A stretch of DNA of 64,000 nucleotides from Impatiens glandulifera (GCF_907164915.1 NC_061867.1:38424338-38488337), one strand, 5' to 3'; positions 48,117 through 59,318 are shown, counted from the stretch's first letter. The notes: generated from the letters alone by a model not told the origin. Made by a program: numbers and translations.

Positions 48117-50098
48117 TAGGAGTGAGCAAACGGGTAAACCCAACCCGTATTACTCAACCCATATTATTTACTAATATGGGTTGGGTTGGGTTGGGTATGG
48201 GTTGGGTAACCCAAATTATTATTTTTTATTTTTTATTTAACATGTATTTGACTCATTTAACACATTTTAATCCATTTAACACGTTATGACATTTTAACAC
48301 GTTTTCCACATTTTTCACGTTTTTGGCACGTTTGACACGTTTAGCACGTTTTTTTTTACGTTTTGACACGTTTAATACGTTTTTCACACGTTTAACACAT
48401 TTAACACGTTTTTGACATGTTTAACACATTTTTGACACGTTTAACACGTTTTTGGCACGTTTAACACATTTTTGACACGTTTAACACGTTTTTCATATTT
48501 TTGGTATGTTTAACACAATTAACATGTTTTGACACGTTTTTCACGATGATGACACATTTAACATATTTTAACATGTTTTTCACGTTTTTAGCATGTTTAA
48601 CACGTTTTGACACGTTTAATATGGTTTTCACGTTTTTCACATTCTTGACACGTTTAACACGTTTTTAACATTTTTAACACATTTTACACGTTTTTCATGT
48701 TTTTCCCATTTTTAGCACATTTAACACATTTTGACATGTTTTTCACGTTTTTAGCACGTTTAACAAGTTTTAACACGTTTAACATGTTTTTCACATTCTT
48801 GACACGTTTAACACATTTTCACACGGTTTTCACGTTTTGACATTTTAACACGTTTTTGACACGTTTAACATGTTTTTCACATTTTTTACACGTTTAATAC
48901 ATTTTTTTACACATTTAATGTGTCAAACGTGAAAAACGTGTTAAACGTGCCAAAAACGTGAAAACGTGTTAAATGTACCAAAAATGTGAAAACGTGTTAA
49001 ACATGTTAAAAACGTGTTAAATGTGCCAAAAACGTGTTAAAACTTGTCAAAACGTGTTAACGTACAAAAACCATGTTAAACATGTCAAAATGTGTTTAAT
49101 GTGCAAACACGTGTTAAACGTGCTAAAATGTCAAAAACTTGTTAAACGTATTAAACGTGAAAAACGTGCAAAGACGTGAAAAACGTGCAAAAATGTGTTA
49201 AATGTACCAAAACATGTTAAATGTGCTAAAAATATGTTAAATGAGCCAAAAACGTGTTAAACATGTTCAACATGTCAAAAACGTGTTAAACGTGCCAAAA
49301 TGGGAAAAATATATTAACACGTGAAAAATGTGTCAAATATGTCAAAAAAGTGTTAATAATGCCAAAAACGTGAAGAACATGTTAAATGTGTAAAAAAACG
49401 TGTTAAACGTGTGAAAAACATGTTAAACGTATAAAAAATATCAAAAACGTGTTAAACGTGCCAAAAACGTGAAAATTGTATTAACGTGCCAAAAACGTGA
49501 AAACCGTGTTAAACTGATCAAAAACGTGTTAAATATGTCAAAAACATGTTAAATATGTCAAAACGTGAAAAACGTGTTAAACTTGTCAAAAACGTGTTAA
49601 ACGTATTAAACATGTCAAAAACATGTTAAACATGACAAAAACGTGAAAATGTGTTATTAGTGTGAAAATGTATTAAACATGTCAAAAATGTGTTAAACGT
49701 GCCAATAACGTGAAAACATGCCAAAAACGTGAAAACGTGCCAAAAACGTGTTAAACGTGCCAAAAACTTGAAAATGTGCCAAAAACATGAAACGTGTTAA
49801 ACAAGTGAAAAACGTGTTATAATGTGAAAATGTGTTAAAAAAATTTAAAATGTGTGAAAAACGTGTAAAACGTGTGAAAAACGTGTTTGACTTAAAGTTG
49901 GAAGATGATTAGTTTATATTGGATGAATAATAGAGAATTAAATTAAATTTAAATAATTTGGGTAATTTGGGTAACCCTAACCCAACCCAAATTAAATCCA
50001 ACCTATATTCAACCCAACCCAAATTAACCAACCCGAATTAATATTTTGGGTTTGGGTTAGGGTTGGGTTTGGGTAAACCCAAATTATGCTCACCCCTA
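48117..50098. mobile_element. Fold-back hAT-like element made of inverted ACGT-core repeats
   Basis: Ends are TAGGAGTGAGC (48117) and GCTCACCCCTA (to 50098), imperfect inverted repeats of hAT type, followed inward by GGGTTGGGTTGGGT-like stretches in inverted orientation. An 8-bp duplication flanks it: TCCGGGAG (48109-48116) and CCCGGGAG (50099-50106), one mismatch. The interior has no coding frame. From about 48280 to 48914 it is a degenerate array of TTTAACACGTTTTT and TTGACACG; from about 48915 to 49890 the array is in reverse orientation (AACGTGTTAAACGTGCC). The two arms can pair over hundreds of bases. It interrupts the last RNase H codons of Copia-5. Confidence 0.85.
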
Positions 50099-50346
50099 CC
50101 CGGGAGTGAGAATTAGTTGATATATTGACGAAAGTTGTGACAAATGAGAAACTGAAGTTGTGTACAACTTCAATTGGTCTTTTTTGTTAAGACACTAGAT
50201 GGAAAGTCGCTACCTATAGAGAGATGATGAAGTTAATCTCCAAGTGTGAGATTAATGAGTTATGGAGCCTACACTTATAATAAAATCTACAATTGTTAAT
50301 TAGAGTTTATTGAGTCTGAATTTAAGATTGGGTTTAGGCCCGACCA

Positions 50347-50373
50347 CTTTCGATAAACCTTTTTTTACTAGTG
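50347..50373. mobile_element. Short CACTA-like terminus remnant
   Basis: Ends in CCTTTTTTTACTAGTG at 50373, closely matching the terminus at 281-294. Only about 27 bases precede the junction with the truncated Copia-5 LTR (homology to the 5' LTR stops after GACCA at about 50346). The rest of the transposon has been lost together with the remainder of the LTR. Confidence 0.55.
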
Positions 50374-50837
50374 ATAGTTGATTTGAATAGACTTGTAAGA
50401 TATTTTATTATGTGTCCTTAATGATTCACTGGTCATTGTATTTGGACTTCATCTCCTGCCACCTTTGATAATTGTTTTTGCTAAGTTTGATAAAAATAAA
50501 GTCCTATTTAATAATAAAATTATATATTGGAGCCATAAAATGATAATAGTATTGATATTTAACTAGTTTTAAATCAATTTCCTGTTCAGTTCCATTCTTT
50601 TCTAATCTTATTTAATATTGCAAACATCAGTCTGATTTTTATATAATCAATTATAATTTTATCTCCTCTCATCAATTATATTAATTAATTTATTAATTAA
50701 AATATTTTTATTTTTTATTTATTTTATAATATTAATTCATTTTGAGTTTTTTTTTGAAAAATAATATATATATATATATATAATTAAAACATTATTTATT
50801 TTATAATATTAATTCATTTTAAGTTTTTTAAAAAAAA

Positions 50838-50892
<55 letters not shown>

Positions 50893-51463
50893 TAATGTTT
50901 GGAGTGGTGGAAATGAAATTAAAATTTACATTGAACTTCTAATTCCAACTATACGAGAATTGATATTAAATTACAATTCAATTCTATATTTGAGAAAACT
51001 ACCAAATTGTAATTTAATCTCAATTCTTATTTTGAAAATAAGAATATAATAAAAATAATTTTAATATATATTATCTATTTTTATTAAAAATGTTGATTTG
51101 ACATGATCAATTAAGATAGTTCAAATGTTAAAAGATATTTAATGTTTCAATTTTTATTAAAAAAAATATTGGTTCAACATGTTAACTTCATATATTTAAA
51201 AAACAAAATATATCGATTCAACATTTTAACTTTCTAAATTGAAAAACAAAATATCGGCTTAATAGGTTAACTTCTTTAAGTTTCGATGTTTATTAAAAAA
51301 AATATTGGTTCAACATGTTAACTTCATATATTTAAAAAATAAAATATATCGGTTCAATATTTTAACTTTTTAAATTTAAAAATAAAATATCGGCTTAATA
51401 TGTTAGCCTCTGAAACTAATATATATATATATATATATACTAAAAAAACATTAGTTCGATATT
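50374..51463. repeat. AT-rich DNA with TA tracts and a 136-bp tandem repeat
   Basis: TA tracts lie at 50764-50782, 50842-50883 and 51419-51440. Two copies of a 136-bp unit, recognised by ATATTGGTTCAACATGTTAA at 51166 and 51302, span about 51147-51410. No gene is seen. Confidence 0.75.
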
Positions 51464-52870
51464 TTAACCTCCTAAATTAAAAAAAATGTTAAAATGTTGC
51501 CGATATATACTATTCACTACCATAGTTTTGGCTCTATATGCTACAACTTTACTTATTTTGGAGTTATAATCTTCATCCATTGTCGGTCTTAATTCTCTAA
51601 CCGGAATCTTAAGGTTTGCCCTGATTCTTTCCTCATCGATTTGCCAACCATTTTGCAGTGATATTTTTATTTTTGTATGCATGATCACAATCTTCGTGGA
51701 CATCATTCAGCATTTTAATTACCAAATCACTTGTTCTGTTATTCCTATTTATTTATGCAAAACACTCCCATTTATAGGGTGGCTGACATTTGGCACGCAC
51801 TCTTTGTCTCTCATTGTAGGAAATTTTAATCGACTTACCCATGCATATAGAATAATTTCTAATAGCCTCCTTGAATTCTATAGAGTTACAAAATCGTTGC
51901 CCTAACTGAAATGATGGATTTCTCATGTCCCTTTCTACATTGAAGTCAACATATGGAGGTCTTTGTGCATCCTACTCCTCATCAGATGATCCATAATTGT
52001 TATGAAGTCCATCATCAACCATATTTTCATCTAACACTTTAGTAAAAGTGTGATCAAGCCCCACCTTCTGCACATGTTCATGATCAACATTTTGTCCCTT
52101 ATTTTTCCTCTTATCATTCGTATTTCTTATTTCACACTCTAATGGACCACTGCCTTGAACTTGAGTCACTGTTTCAGTTGGTTGAGTAAACCCTATTGCA
52201 ATGACATCTTCACTCTCTTGTTGTCTTAGTCTTCGTTTAAGTTATGTTCGAACATATCATCATCATTGCAATAAAATTCTCCTTCTGAAAAGTTATCACT
52301 ATTTGCATCTTCACTACTTGTATCATCACCATTTGCATCATCACTAGTTTCCAAATCACGATTTTCTTCATCATTCTCATCTTCCTCATGTACTTTTTCT
52401 TGTGTAGTACTATTTGAGCCTTGTGTACTCTTTCTTACTGAAATTGTTGCAGTACCCCTTGAACCTTGTGCACTATTTCTTACTAAAATTACTGTAATAC
52501 ACATTGAGCCTTGTGCACCCATTGTACTCCTTTTTACCGAAGTTATTACAATACGACTTTCGCCCATTTTTGTTCTTTTAACTAGAGTTGGTTAGGTTGA
52601 CAGTTCAATTTCAATCCAATAGTAAACCTCAGTCAATCTTCCCTTGTTTACCCACGTACACATATTCATAACATCAACATCATTTACAATGTTCCTTATG
52701 TTACATTTCAAAGGATCACTTGGTTCCACATTCGAGAAGAACATATTATTGTTGCCATACCCTAGGTCTTTAGTCATTACCTTAATCTCTTGGAAAGACA
52801 TTCTATCAATATCACAATAATCAACATCATCACCAACGTATAATAACCCATCTCTTCTTTATCCATGATA
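51464..52870 (-). pseudogene. Mutator-like (MULE) transposase N-terminal relic
   Basis: Minus-strand translation, with several stops, gives first YVGDDVDYCDIDRMSFQEIKVMTKDLGYGNNNMFFSNVEPSD (52592-52860), matching the PB1-like start of plant MULE proteins. An acidic Asp/Glu/Asn-rich linker with SxDEE follows (51972-52567). Then comes RDMRNPSFQLGQRFCNSIEFKEAIRNYSICMGKSIKISYNERQRVRAKC, the MuDR DNA-binding block, at about 51760-51950. The last part is ITAKWLANR and SKVVAYRAKTMVV (51464-51690). The catalytic DDE domain expected next is absent, so the gene is cut off at about 51460. Confidence 0.78.
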
Positions 52871-54109
52871 AAGTTTAATGCTAAAAAATTCAGACTCAAG
52901 ACCTGTAACCCAATATATGTACATTGAAATAGTATAGAAGTTAATTAGAAGAATATATGAATATTGTAAACTTGATATCAATGTATAATTAGAAAATGAG
53001 GGTTTTAATTAGAGAAAAATGTTAAACATCTTATCAAGTATATTATATAAACTAGTAACTCTGTATTACTTAAACAAATAATCTCAAGTTTAAGTGCACT
53101 TCCAACTGAAACAGTTTCAACACAAAACTAAAGTCTATAAGTTACTATAGTAATAAATAGTTCAAATGATCTTTTACCTAACTAGAAGAATCATTATATC
53201 ACATAAGAAATGTACTATTTTCTTTCCTCTATAAGTCTCTTTTCTTTAATAAAGATAAATATATAGCAGAAATTAGGTACAAATGAGATAACTATAGCTA
53301 ATACATGGAGCAATATGTTTAAAAATATTATATCATAAGGAAGAAAACTAAGAAATAGGTATACACCAATAAGTACTTATCATATACTCGATTGGAACTA
53401 AAATCACAATTTCTAGGTCTAATCATCCAAGCCATTACTCTGATAATATGAACTTTATCTTATGTCTCTCTTTATCTCTCTAGCATACCCTTCTCTCGCA
53501 CCGATCGCAACTTAGGGATTCTCTACTTCTCTAGCAGACCCTTCTCTCTACAAATCTATGGAAAAGAAGAAATAGGATATTAGGTAGGTATGTGGTCATA
53601 AAGAAGATGTAAAGTCGAGAATGATAGTTGAAAATGAAAAGTAGTTATGATGATTAAAAATGGGGGTTTTTAATTAGAGATTTTATGTTGTAACAGAAAA
53701 ATTGACAAAAGGGCCTTTAGTGACCCATTTTGGTAGTTTAAGGGCCATTGGTGACTTTTCAGAAAGTTTAAGGGGTAATTTGTTTTAAAAAATAATTTGA
53801 GGGCTAAAGGTAAGCAATTGAAGTAATTTGAGGGCCACCTAGGTAATTTGTCCTATTTTAAATGATAAAATAATAAGTTATTTTGTTTAAAAAAACATAA
53901 ATTTAAATATTTTTGAATTATAATTCCGATTTAAAAAGAATAAAATTGAGAACTATAAAATTACACTATATTGAATTTCATTGTAATTCTAATTCTAAGT
54001 CTAATTTTTAATATTAAAGCGTCTAACAAACTTAGGACCCAAACCCAATTCCAATTCCAATTCCAACTAGCGAGGTTTCTGTACATTTGTACGGTTATAA
54101 AAAAATAAC
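52871..54109. other. Upstream part of the MULE relic and intergenic DNA
   Basis: Between 53700 and 53860 a phrase of the type GGGCC...TTTAGTGACCCATTTTGG recurs as loosely repeated GAGGGCTAAAGGT and GAGGGCCACCTAGGT. This resembles the long terminal repeat region of a MULE lying upstream of its transposase, but no partner terminus was found. No gene is otherwise seen. Confidence 0.4.
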
Positions 54110-54400
54110 AATTTTATCATCACCTACTTACCGAATCATTTTCGTCATTCATGCAATATATTCCTTATTAGCCAACTATCTCTTCTTTACCGAGATTTAA
54201 CAATTCACTTCGGTCAACCAATAATCTTATTTTCACCCACTTACAAACTCACTTTCGTTAGCCAACATATTATATATTACACAACCATTCATCTCCTCTT
54301 TACTAGGCTTTATCAATTCATTTCCGACAAACAACAATATTATTTTCACCCACTTACTTACTCACTTCCGTCAACTAACCAACATATTCTTTAATCCCTC
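54110..54400. repeat. Degenerate tandem repeat of about 120 bp
   Basis: The phrase TTTTCACCCACTTAC...CACTTTCGTTAGCCAAC recurs about three times (near 54115, 54230 and 54345) with the intervening CATCTCCTCTTTAC segment also repeated. Confidence 0.65.
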
Positions 54401-54500
54401 TTTATAATTATTATAAATTTGCACCGGGTGAGATTCAAACCCTCAATCTTTATTATGTAGAATGAACACTTAACCATTACACCACTAAATATTGTTGATT
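54401..54500 (-). mobile_element. tRNA-derived SINE, family 1 (copy c)
   Basis: On the minus strand GTGGTGTAATGGTTAAGTG (about 54468-54486) fits an A box and GGGTTTGAATCTC (about 54431-54443) a B box. The sequence resembles copies a and b. The remainder of its 3' part may be the adjoining tandem repeat. Confidence 0.6.
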
Positions 54501-54660
54501 TCTTTTTATAAATTTATGTATGTATATATAATTGATATGCCTAACAATTATATATATAAAATGTTATATATATAATAAATTATATAAACGAATTTAAAAT
54601 ATTATTAGTTTAATTATTTAAAATGTTGAAGTTATATTATTAGAAATATCATACGTTCAT

Positions 54661-54912
54661 CAATTTTGAAATTGATTTTAAAATATAAATTGATATTAGC
54701 TTAGTTAGTTAAAATATTAAGCTTATATTATGAGGTTGCAGGTTCAAAACTTGTGTATCATTTTTATTTAATTTTTTAAGTTTATGGGTAGGCGGGTCAA
54801 CCCCCGACCCGACCCAACCCAAGTATTCATTACTCAAATATATATATCCAAATTAACCAAAACTCTGGATCCGACAATCCAGACACTTTCAAAATTAAGC
54901 ATCATTATATTA
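54661..54912 (+). mobile_element. tRNA-derived SINE, family 2 (copy b)
   Basis: Same layout as copy a: TTAGCTTAGTTAGTTA (A-box-like, about 54693-54708), GGTTGCAGGTTCAAAAC (B box, about 54735-54751), then TTTTTAAGTTTATGGG, GGCGGGTCAACCC, GACCCAACCCAAGTATTC and the 3' end TTTCAAAATTAAGCATCATTATA. Confidence 0.68.
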
Positions 54913-54971
54913 TATATTAATTAGTTAAAAAGTTGAATTTTATTTTTTAAATTTCCCGAGTTTATCATATT

Positions 54972-55204
54972 TAGTGTTGAATTGAAAATATAAAGTGTTA
55001 TTATTCTAGTTGGTTAGAGGGTTGTATTTGTTTTAATTAGGTTGTAAGTTCGAAACATACATATACCATCTTTAATTTTATTTTTAACCGTTTTAAGTTT
55101 ATGGGCGGGTCAACCCACAATCCTACCCAAGTATCCATTTACTCTCACATATATATCTAAATTAAACATAGCTGGCAATCCAAACACTTTCAAAATTAAG
55201 CATC

Positions 55205-55270
<66 letters not shown>
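54972..55270 (+). mobile_element. tRNA-derived SINE, family 2 (copy c) with TA tail
   Basis: A box TTCTAGTTGGTTAGAG (about 55003-55018), B box GGTTGTAAGTTCGAAAC (about 55041-55057), then the family body ending AATTAAGCATCATTATA. It is followed by a TA tract (about 55204-55270). Confidence 0.7.
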
Positions 55271-55274
<4 letters not shown>

Positions 55275-55440
55275 ACCGTTTTAAGTTTATGGGCGGGTCA
55301 ACCCACAATCTGACCCAAGTATTCATTTACTCTCATATATATATATATCCAAATTAACCAAAATTCTCAACCCGGCAATCTGGGCACTTTCAAAATTAAG
55401 CATCATTATATATATATATATATTTATAGATTAGTTAGTT
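55271..55440 (+). mobile_element. tRNA-derived SINE, family 2 (copy d, 3' half only)
   Basis: Starts at TTTAACCGTTTTAAGTTTAT without an A or B box and runs through GACCCAAGTATTCATT to AATTAAGCATCATTATA and a TA tract. It is either truncated or a tandem duplication of the end of copy c. Confidence 0.65.
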
Positions 55441-55486
55441 AAAAAATTGAATTTATATTTTTAAAATGTCCAGCGTTCATCATATT

Positions 55487-55726
55487 TGGTGTTAAATTTA
55501 AAATATAAAGTGTTATTAGCCTAGTTAGTTAAACGGTTGTACTTGTTTTGTTAGGTTGCAAATTCGAAACATACATATAAAATTTTTAATTTTATTTTTA
55601 ACCGTTTTAAGTTTATGGGCGGGTCAACCCAAAATCCGACCCAAGTATCTATTTATTCTCACATATATATCCAAATTAATCACAGCTCTCGACCCTACAA
55701 TCCAAACATTTTCAATATTAAACATC

Positions 55727-55730
<4 letters not shown>
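55487..55730 (+). mobile_element. tRNA-derived SINE, family 2 (copy e)
   Basis: A box TTAGCCTAGTTAGTTA (about 55516-55531) and B box GGTTGCAAATTCGAAAC (about 55553-55569), then the family body to AACATCATTATA. It forms the left arm of an inverted pair with the minus-strand copy at 56022-56255. Confidence 0.7.
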
Positions 55731-55818
<88 letters not shown>

Positions 55819-55871
55819 CCAACTCCAATTCCAATTCCAATTCCAATTCCAATTCCAATTCAAATTCAAAT

Positions 55872-55925
<54 letters not shown>

Positions 55926-55953
55926 CAATTCCAATTCCAATTCCAATTCAAAT

Positions 55954-55997
<44 letters not shown>

Positions 55998-56030
55998 TCC
56001 AATTCCAATATATATATATATAATGATGCT
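55728..56030. repeat. TA / ATTCCA compound microsatellite
   Basis: Three TA tracts alternate with blocks of ATTCCA-type hexamers (CCAATT repeated, with some CAAATT). Both parts are read in either strand as long YI or QFQF frames, which are artefacts. Confidence 0.95.
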
Positions 56031-56255
56031 TAATTTTTAAAGTGTCCGGATTGCCGGGTCGAGAGCTGTGGTTAATTTGGATACTTGGGTCGGATTGTGG
56101 GTTGACCCGCCTTTAAATTTAAAACGGTTAAAAATAAAATTAAAAATACTAGAGGTATGTTTCGAACTTGCAACCTAACAAAACAAATACAACTCTTTAA
56201 CCAATTAGGCTACAAAGACTTTATATTTTAAATTCAACACCAAATTTGATAAACG
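56022..56255 (-). mobile_element. tRNA-derived SINE, family 2 (copy f)
   Basis: This is the reverse complement of copy e: TAATGATGCTTAATTTT, GGGTCGGATTGTGGGTTGACC, then the B box (GTTTCGAACTTGCAACC on the plus strand at about 56159-56175) and A box (TAACCAATTAGGCTA at about 56198-56212). A partial minus-strand copy (about 56326-56415) follows after another TA tract (56290-56325). Confidence 0.7.
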
Positions 56256-56287
56256 CGAGACGTTTATAAGTTCAACTTTTTAACTAA

Positions 56288-56331
<44 letters not shown>

Positions 56332-56569
56332 GATGATGAGTAAATGAATATTTGGGTTGGATTGTGGGTTGACCCACCCATAAACTTAAAACGATTACAA
56401 ATAAAATTAAAAATGTTATCCGTAATTTTTTTTCACGTTTTTTATATTATTACTCGGGCTCAATGCTAGTTTTAATAAATACACTTTTATTAATTACGGT
56501 TTATTAATTACGAATGAATTTAAAGAGTTGAGGGGCTAATTTAAATATTCGTTCTCCTTCCTTTAGTGC

Positions 56570-56892
56570 AACGACAAATGGACTAAAGCCCTAGGCGTAG
56601 CTGTTCATCGGTTTCACATTTCTCTTCTTCACTAAAGAAACACCAATTTGGTTTTGTACCATATCAAGGAAGCAGCCGGTATATGATTCTTAATCCCGTT
56701 GTTGTTTGCTCCGCCGCGTGAAACCCAGAGAGGGAGTGTGATTTTCTTCCTTCCAACAGCTGCATTTGAGCATCACGCGATCAAGTCTTCGTCGACCTCT
56801 GCCAGAACAGCCGCCGACAAAGTTATTCAATCATCCCACTACTCGTAATAGGAGCCTTCATGATATTCTTCCCTTGCCCAGCTGAATAGGAG
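56570..56892 (+). other. Inferred 5'UTR exon of the CTD-phosphatase gene
   Basis: This stretch is less AT-rich than its surroundings, has no TE homology, and ends in AATAGGAG|GTGAAA, a plausible donor at 56893. A first untranslated exon here would be joined to the ATG exon at 59319, whose acceptor (TTCAG) lies immediately before the start codon. That placement requires an upstream exon. A nine-codon upstream reading frame (ATG 56860, TAG 56887-56889) lies in it. This is inference; transcript data would settle it. Confidence 0.45.
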
Positions 56893-57471
56893 GTGAAAAA
56901 ACATATTCTTCTCTTCTATTTGTTTATCTAGAACTTGTCTGCCTGTTTCCAGTTGCTTATACTTTAGAATTCACACATACAGTGACTGGGATATTTTTTT
57001 GACTATCATAGAAATAATGTCAATCTATTATTATGCATTTGAGCTGAAATTTGATTCTTTCTATAGATTGGATTCAAAATATAAGACATAGTTTCCATGT
57101 TTGAACTTAAATGATAAATATCATGTTGAGACAACTTCTGCTCAACTTTAAGTGTTCGTCCATCACTATTGAGCTGAAAACTAAGCATACATGGCATGTT
57201 GTATAGATTTTGGGCATTCAACTTGCTATGTTTTAAATTGAATCTTGGGTAACCTTATGCTAGATTTTGACATTAAGTTTTGGAAATTATATTCTGATGT
57301 TTGTGTTGAAATTTTGGGATGACAAATTGCGGCGGGGGAGTTCTTCACTAGAACCAACCTCTACCTCCTTTGGGAAGGGAGTTTGCTCTTCCAAAGAGCC
57401 AATCTAGGATCATCTTATGAAAGACTTGAAATACATAGTTTACCTCATATTTTTCTTTCAATAGGTATACA

Positions 57472-58799
57472 TAGCTGTGAGCAAACGGGTAATCCCAACC
57501 TATACTCAATCCAAACTAAATTTACCCAACTATACCCATTCTAAAAAATCTATTAATATTATATAATTTTTTCAATATTTTTGCTACAACAATTTTTTTG
57601 TCATCTCTACCAACTATCTGAGTCAATTATTCATCATTTAATTTGGCTAATTCTTATTCTCATCATCTTTTACGCGAGTTGGTCCTTAATATAAAACCCA
57701 ACAAACTCCATAACAATATACTAATATTCAAAATGAAATTAAACGATTGTAATACCTGTTATAAATTATTCAGTACAATGTATGGAACATTTTTTCTTTC
57801 AAAATTGGCTATTAATAATGTAGCCGAGTATCTGACCCGAACCGAAGACGACTTAAATTTTCCAAACTGGATTGGTTGGGTCCGTTGCTTTAAATATCAT
57901 TATATTTTATATAATTGTAGTATTTGTTCAATTTTAGTAAGTTTTCTTGAAAAAACTTAAGTAGGTTAAAAATATTAATTTAAATAAAGTTAAAAGTTTA
58001 AGTCTTATAAATTAATAAATTATTTGTATAAATCGAATCAAAATAAGGTTTTGAGAAAGATTTTTATCAACCAAAAAGGTCGAGAAGTTGTTTTTATAAA
58101 CAACATTAGAAACTAAAACAAAATGAATAATAAAATAAACGAATTACTAAAATTCAAACACTGACCTGATGTTTAAAGTATCAGAATAACCAATAGGTGA
58201 CACAACATTTAATAGCATGGTGATATATTATACAAAACTTCTAACCCGAGCAAATGCAATGGAACCGAAGCAGTCAAGTGAACCTCTAGGTGTAACCTCT
58301 TGCTTAATACTAGAATTCACAAATGAAAACATAACATCCGTGGCTGCATTAATTGAGGATACATGACAGAAGGAATTATTTTCATTTTAAACCTCACTTT
58401 CAAGAAGCGTAGACTCTTTTTCTCAAAAAGGGATATATATCCTGAATCACGTGTCTTTCTCGTAAGGCTGAGAAAATAACTGGACATCTCTGTAATAGGT
58501 AAATAAATGCCTATGTTTCTCCTAAAGTTGTTGAAAATATTTGTATTAAGATATTGGCCATCTTAAATAGCAATAATTATTGCTAGAGTTTGACCTATCT
58601 GTACTGATAGATATGTCTTTCTATTGAAGGGGGTGGAGTCACTTATACATTTACTGTCTCTATTTTTATTTGGGTAGTTTGGGTAAGCACAATCCAATCC
58701 AATCCAATCCAACCCAAAACCAACCCAACTGGAATTGTCCTACTCAAAATGCTCAGTTCGGTTTGGGGATCTGATTTACCCATTATTTGCTCACCCCTA
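57472..58799. mobile_element. hAT-like non-autonomous element in the 5'UTR intron
   Basis: Ends are TAGCTGTGAGCAAACGGGTA (57472) and ATTATTTGCTCACCCCTA (to 58799). They match the termini of the element at 48117-50098, with the same inward CCCAACC/GGGTTGG-like stretches. Flanks GGTATACA and GTTATACC agree at six of eight positions, a decayed 8-bp duplication. The interior lacks the ACGT-core array and has no transposase frame. Confidence 0.75.
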
Positions 58800-59318
58800 G
58801 TTATACCCAGTTCATTCTTGTATGATAATGATGGTTATAAAGCATTTAGACCTCCAGAATGTTTGACTCTAGATGGTCTCCAGCATTAATATGTATTAGA
58901 GATAAATGTTCTGTAGACATATAAGGAATTTTAGGAAATACATTCACAGTATATTTCACAAAGTGACATTCTTCACAATGAAATGAATTTGGATCTTTAT
59001 TGATGAAGAGTATTAAATTCTGCTCTCATACCATCCAACAACCAGAAAGTAGTATTGGAATGTAAATTTAGATTATTTCAGTTCTGTGTATTACAAGGAA
59101 TTGAATCAATATTTACATAAATATAATCATTTTAATTTAGGAGAATCAAATCTCCATAATTGGTACCTATAATTAAGAGATTTACGCTTAAGGTTGATTG
59201 TGTACCATATTTTCCTTGATTCCAATTTGTCAACTACTTAATATGGTTGAAAATCACACTAATTGACAATATCATCAATAATCAATTATCTACATCTTGT
59301 TCTTCTTTGTATGTTCAG

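Larger units (their letters stand above)
37368..50346 (+). mobile_element. Copia-5: Copia element split by two later insertions
   Basis: The 5' LTR is 37368-37733 (TGTTGAGTT...CCTAACA), with PBS TGGTATCAGAGC at 37736-37747. The 3' LTR is only its first part (50252-50346), broken where a CACTA-like terminus begins, so no target duplication can be tested. Coding order is gag, decayed zinc knuckle, gag-pre-integrase, integrase, reverse transcriptase, RNase H. Copia-C interrupts the integrase at about 39310/45830 and a hAT-like element interrupts the 3' region at 48117-50098. All genes carry stops. The solo LTR at 19955 belongs to the same family. Confidence 0.87.

Noticed and set aside
48280..49890. 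CRISPR-like or centromeric satellite array
   Set aside because: There are no unique spacers, the array is inverted in the middle, and it lies inside hAT-type ends with a target duplication.
49971..50090. Telomere-like CCCTAA sequence
   Set aside because: The stretch is mainly CCCAACCC and belongs to the subterminal part of the hAT-like element; no CCCTAAA array exists.
55556..56023. 155-codon frame of alternating Tyr-Ile and Gln-Phe
   Set aside because: Microsatellite translation with no coding content.
57643..57960. 105-codon plus-strand frame
   Set aside because: It lies inside the hAT-like element in the intron, and no transposase or other domain is visible.
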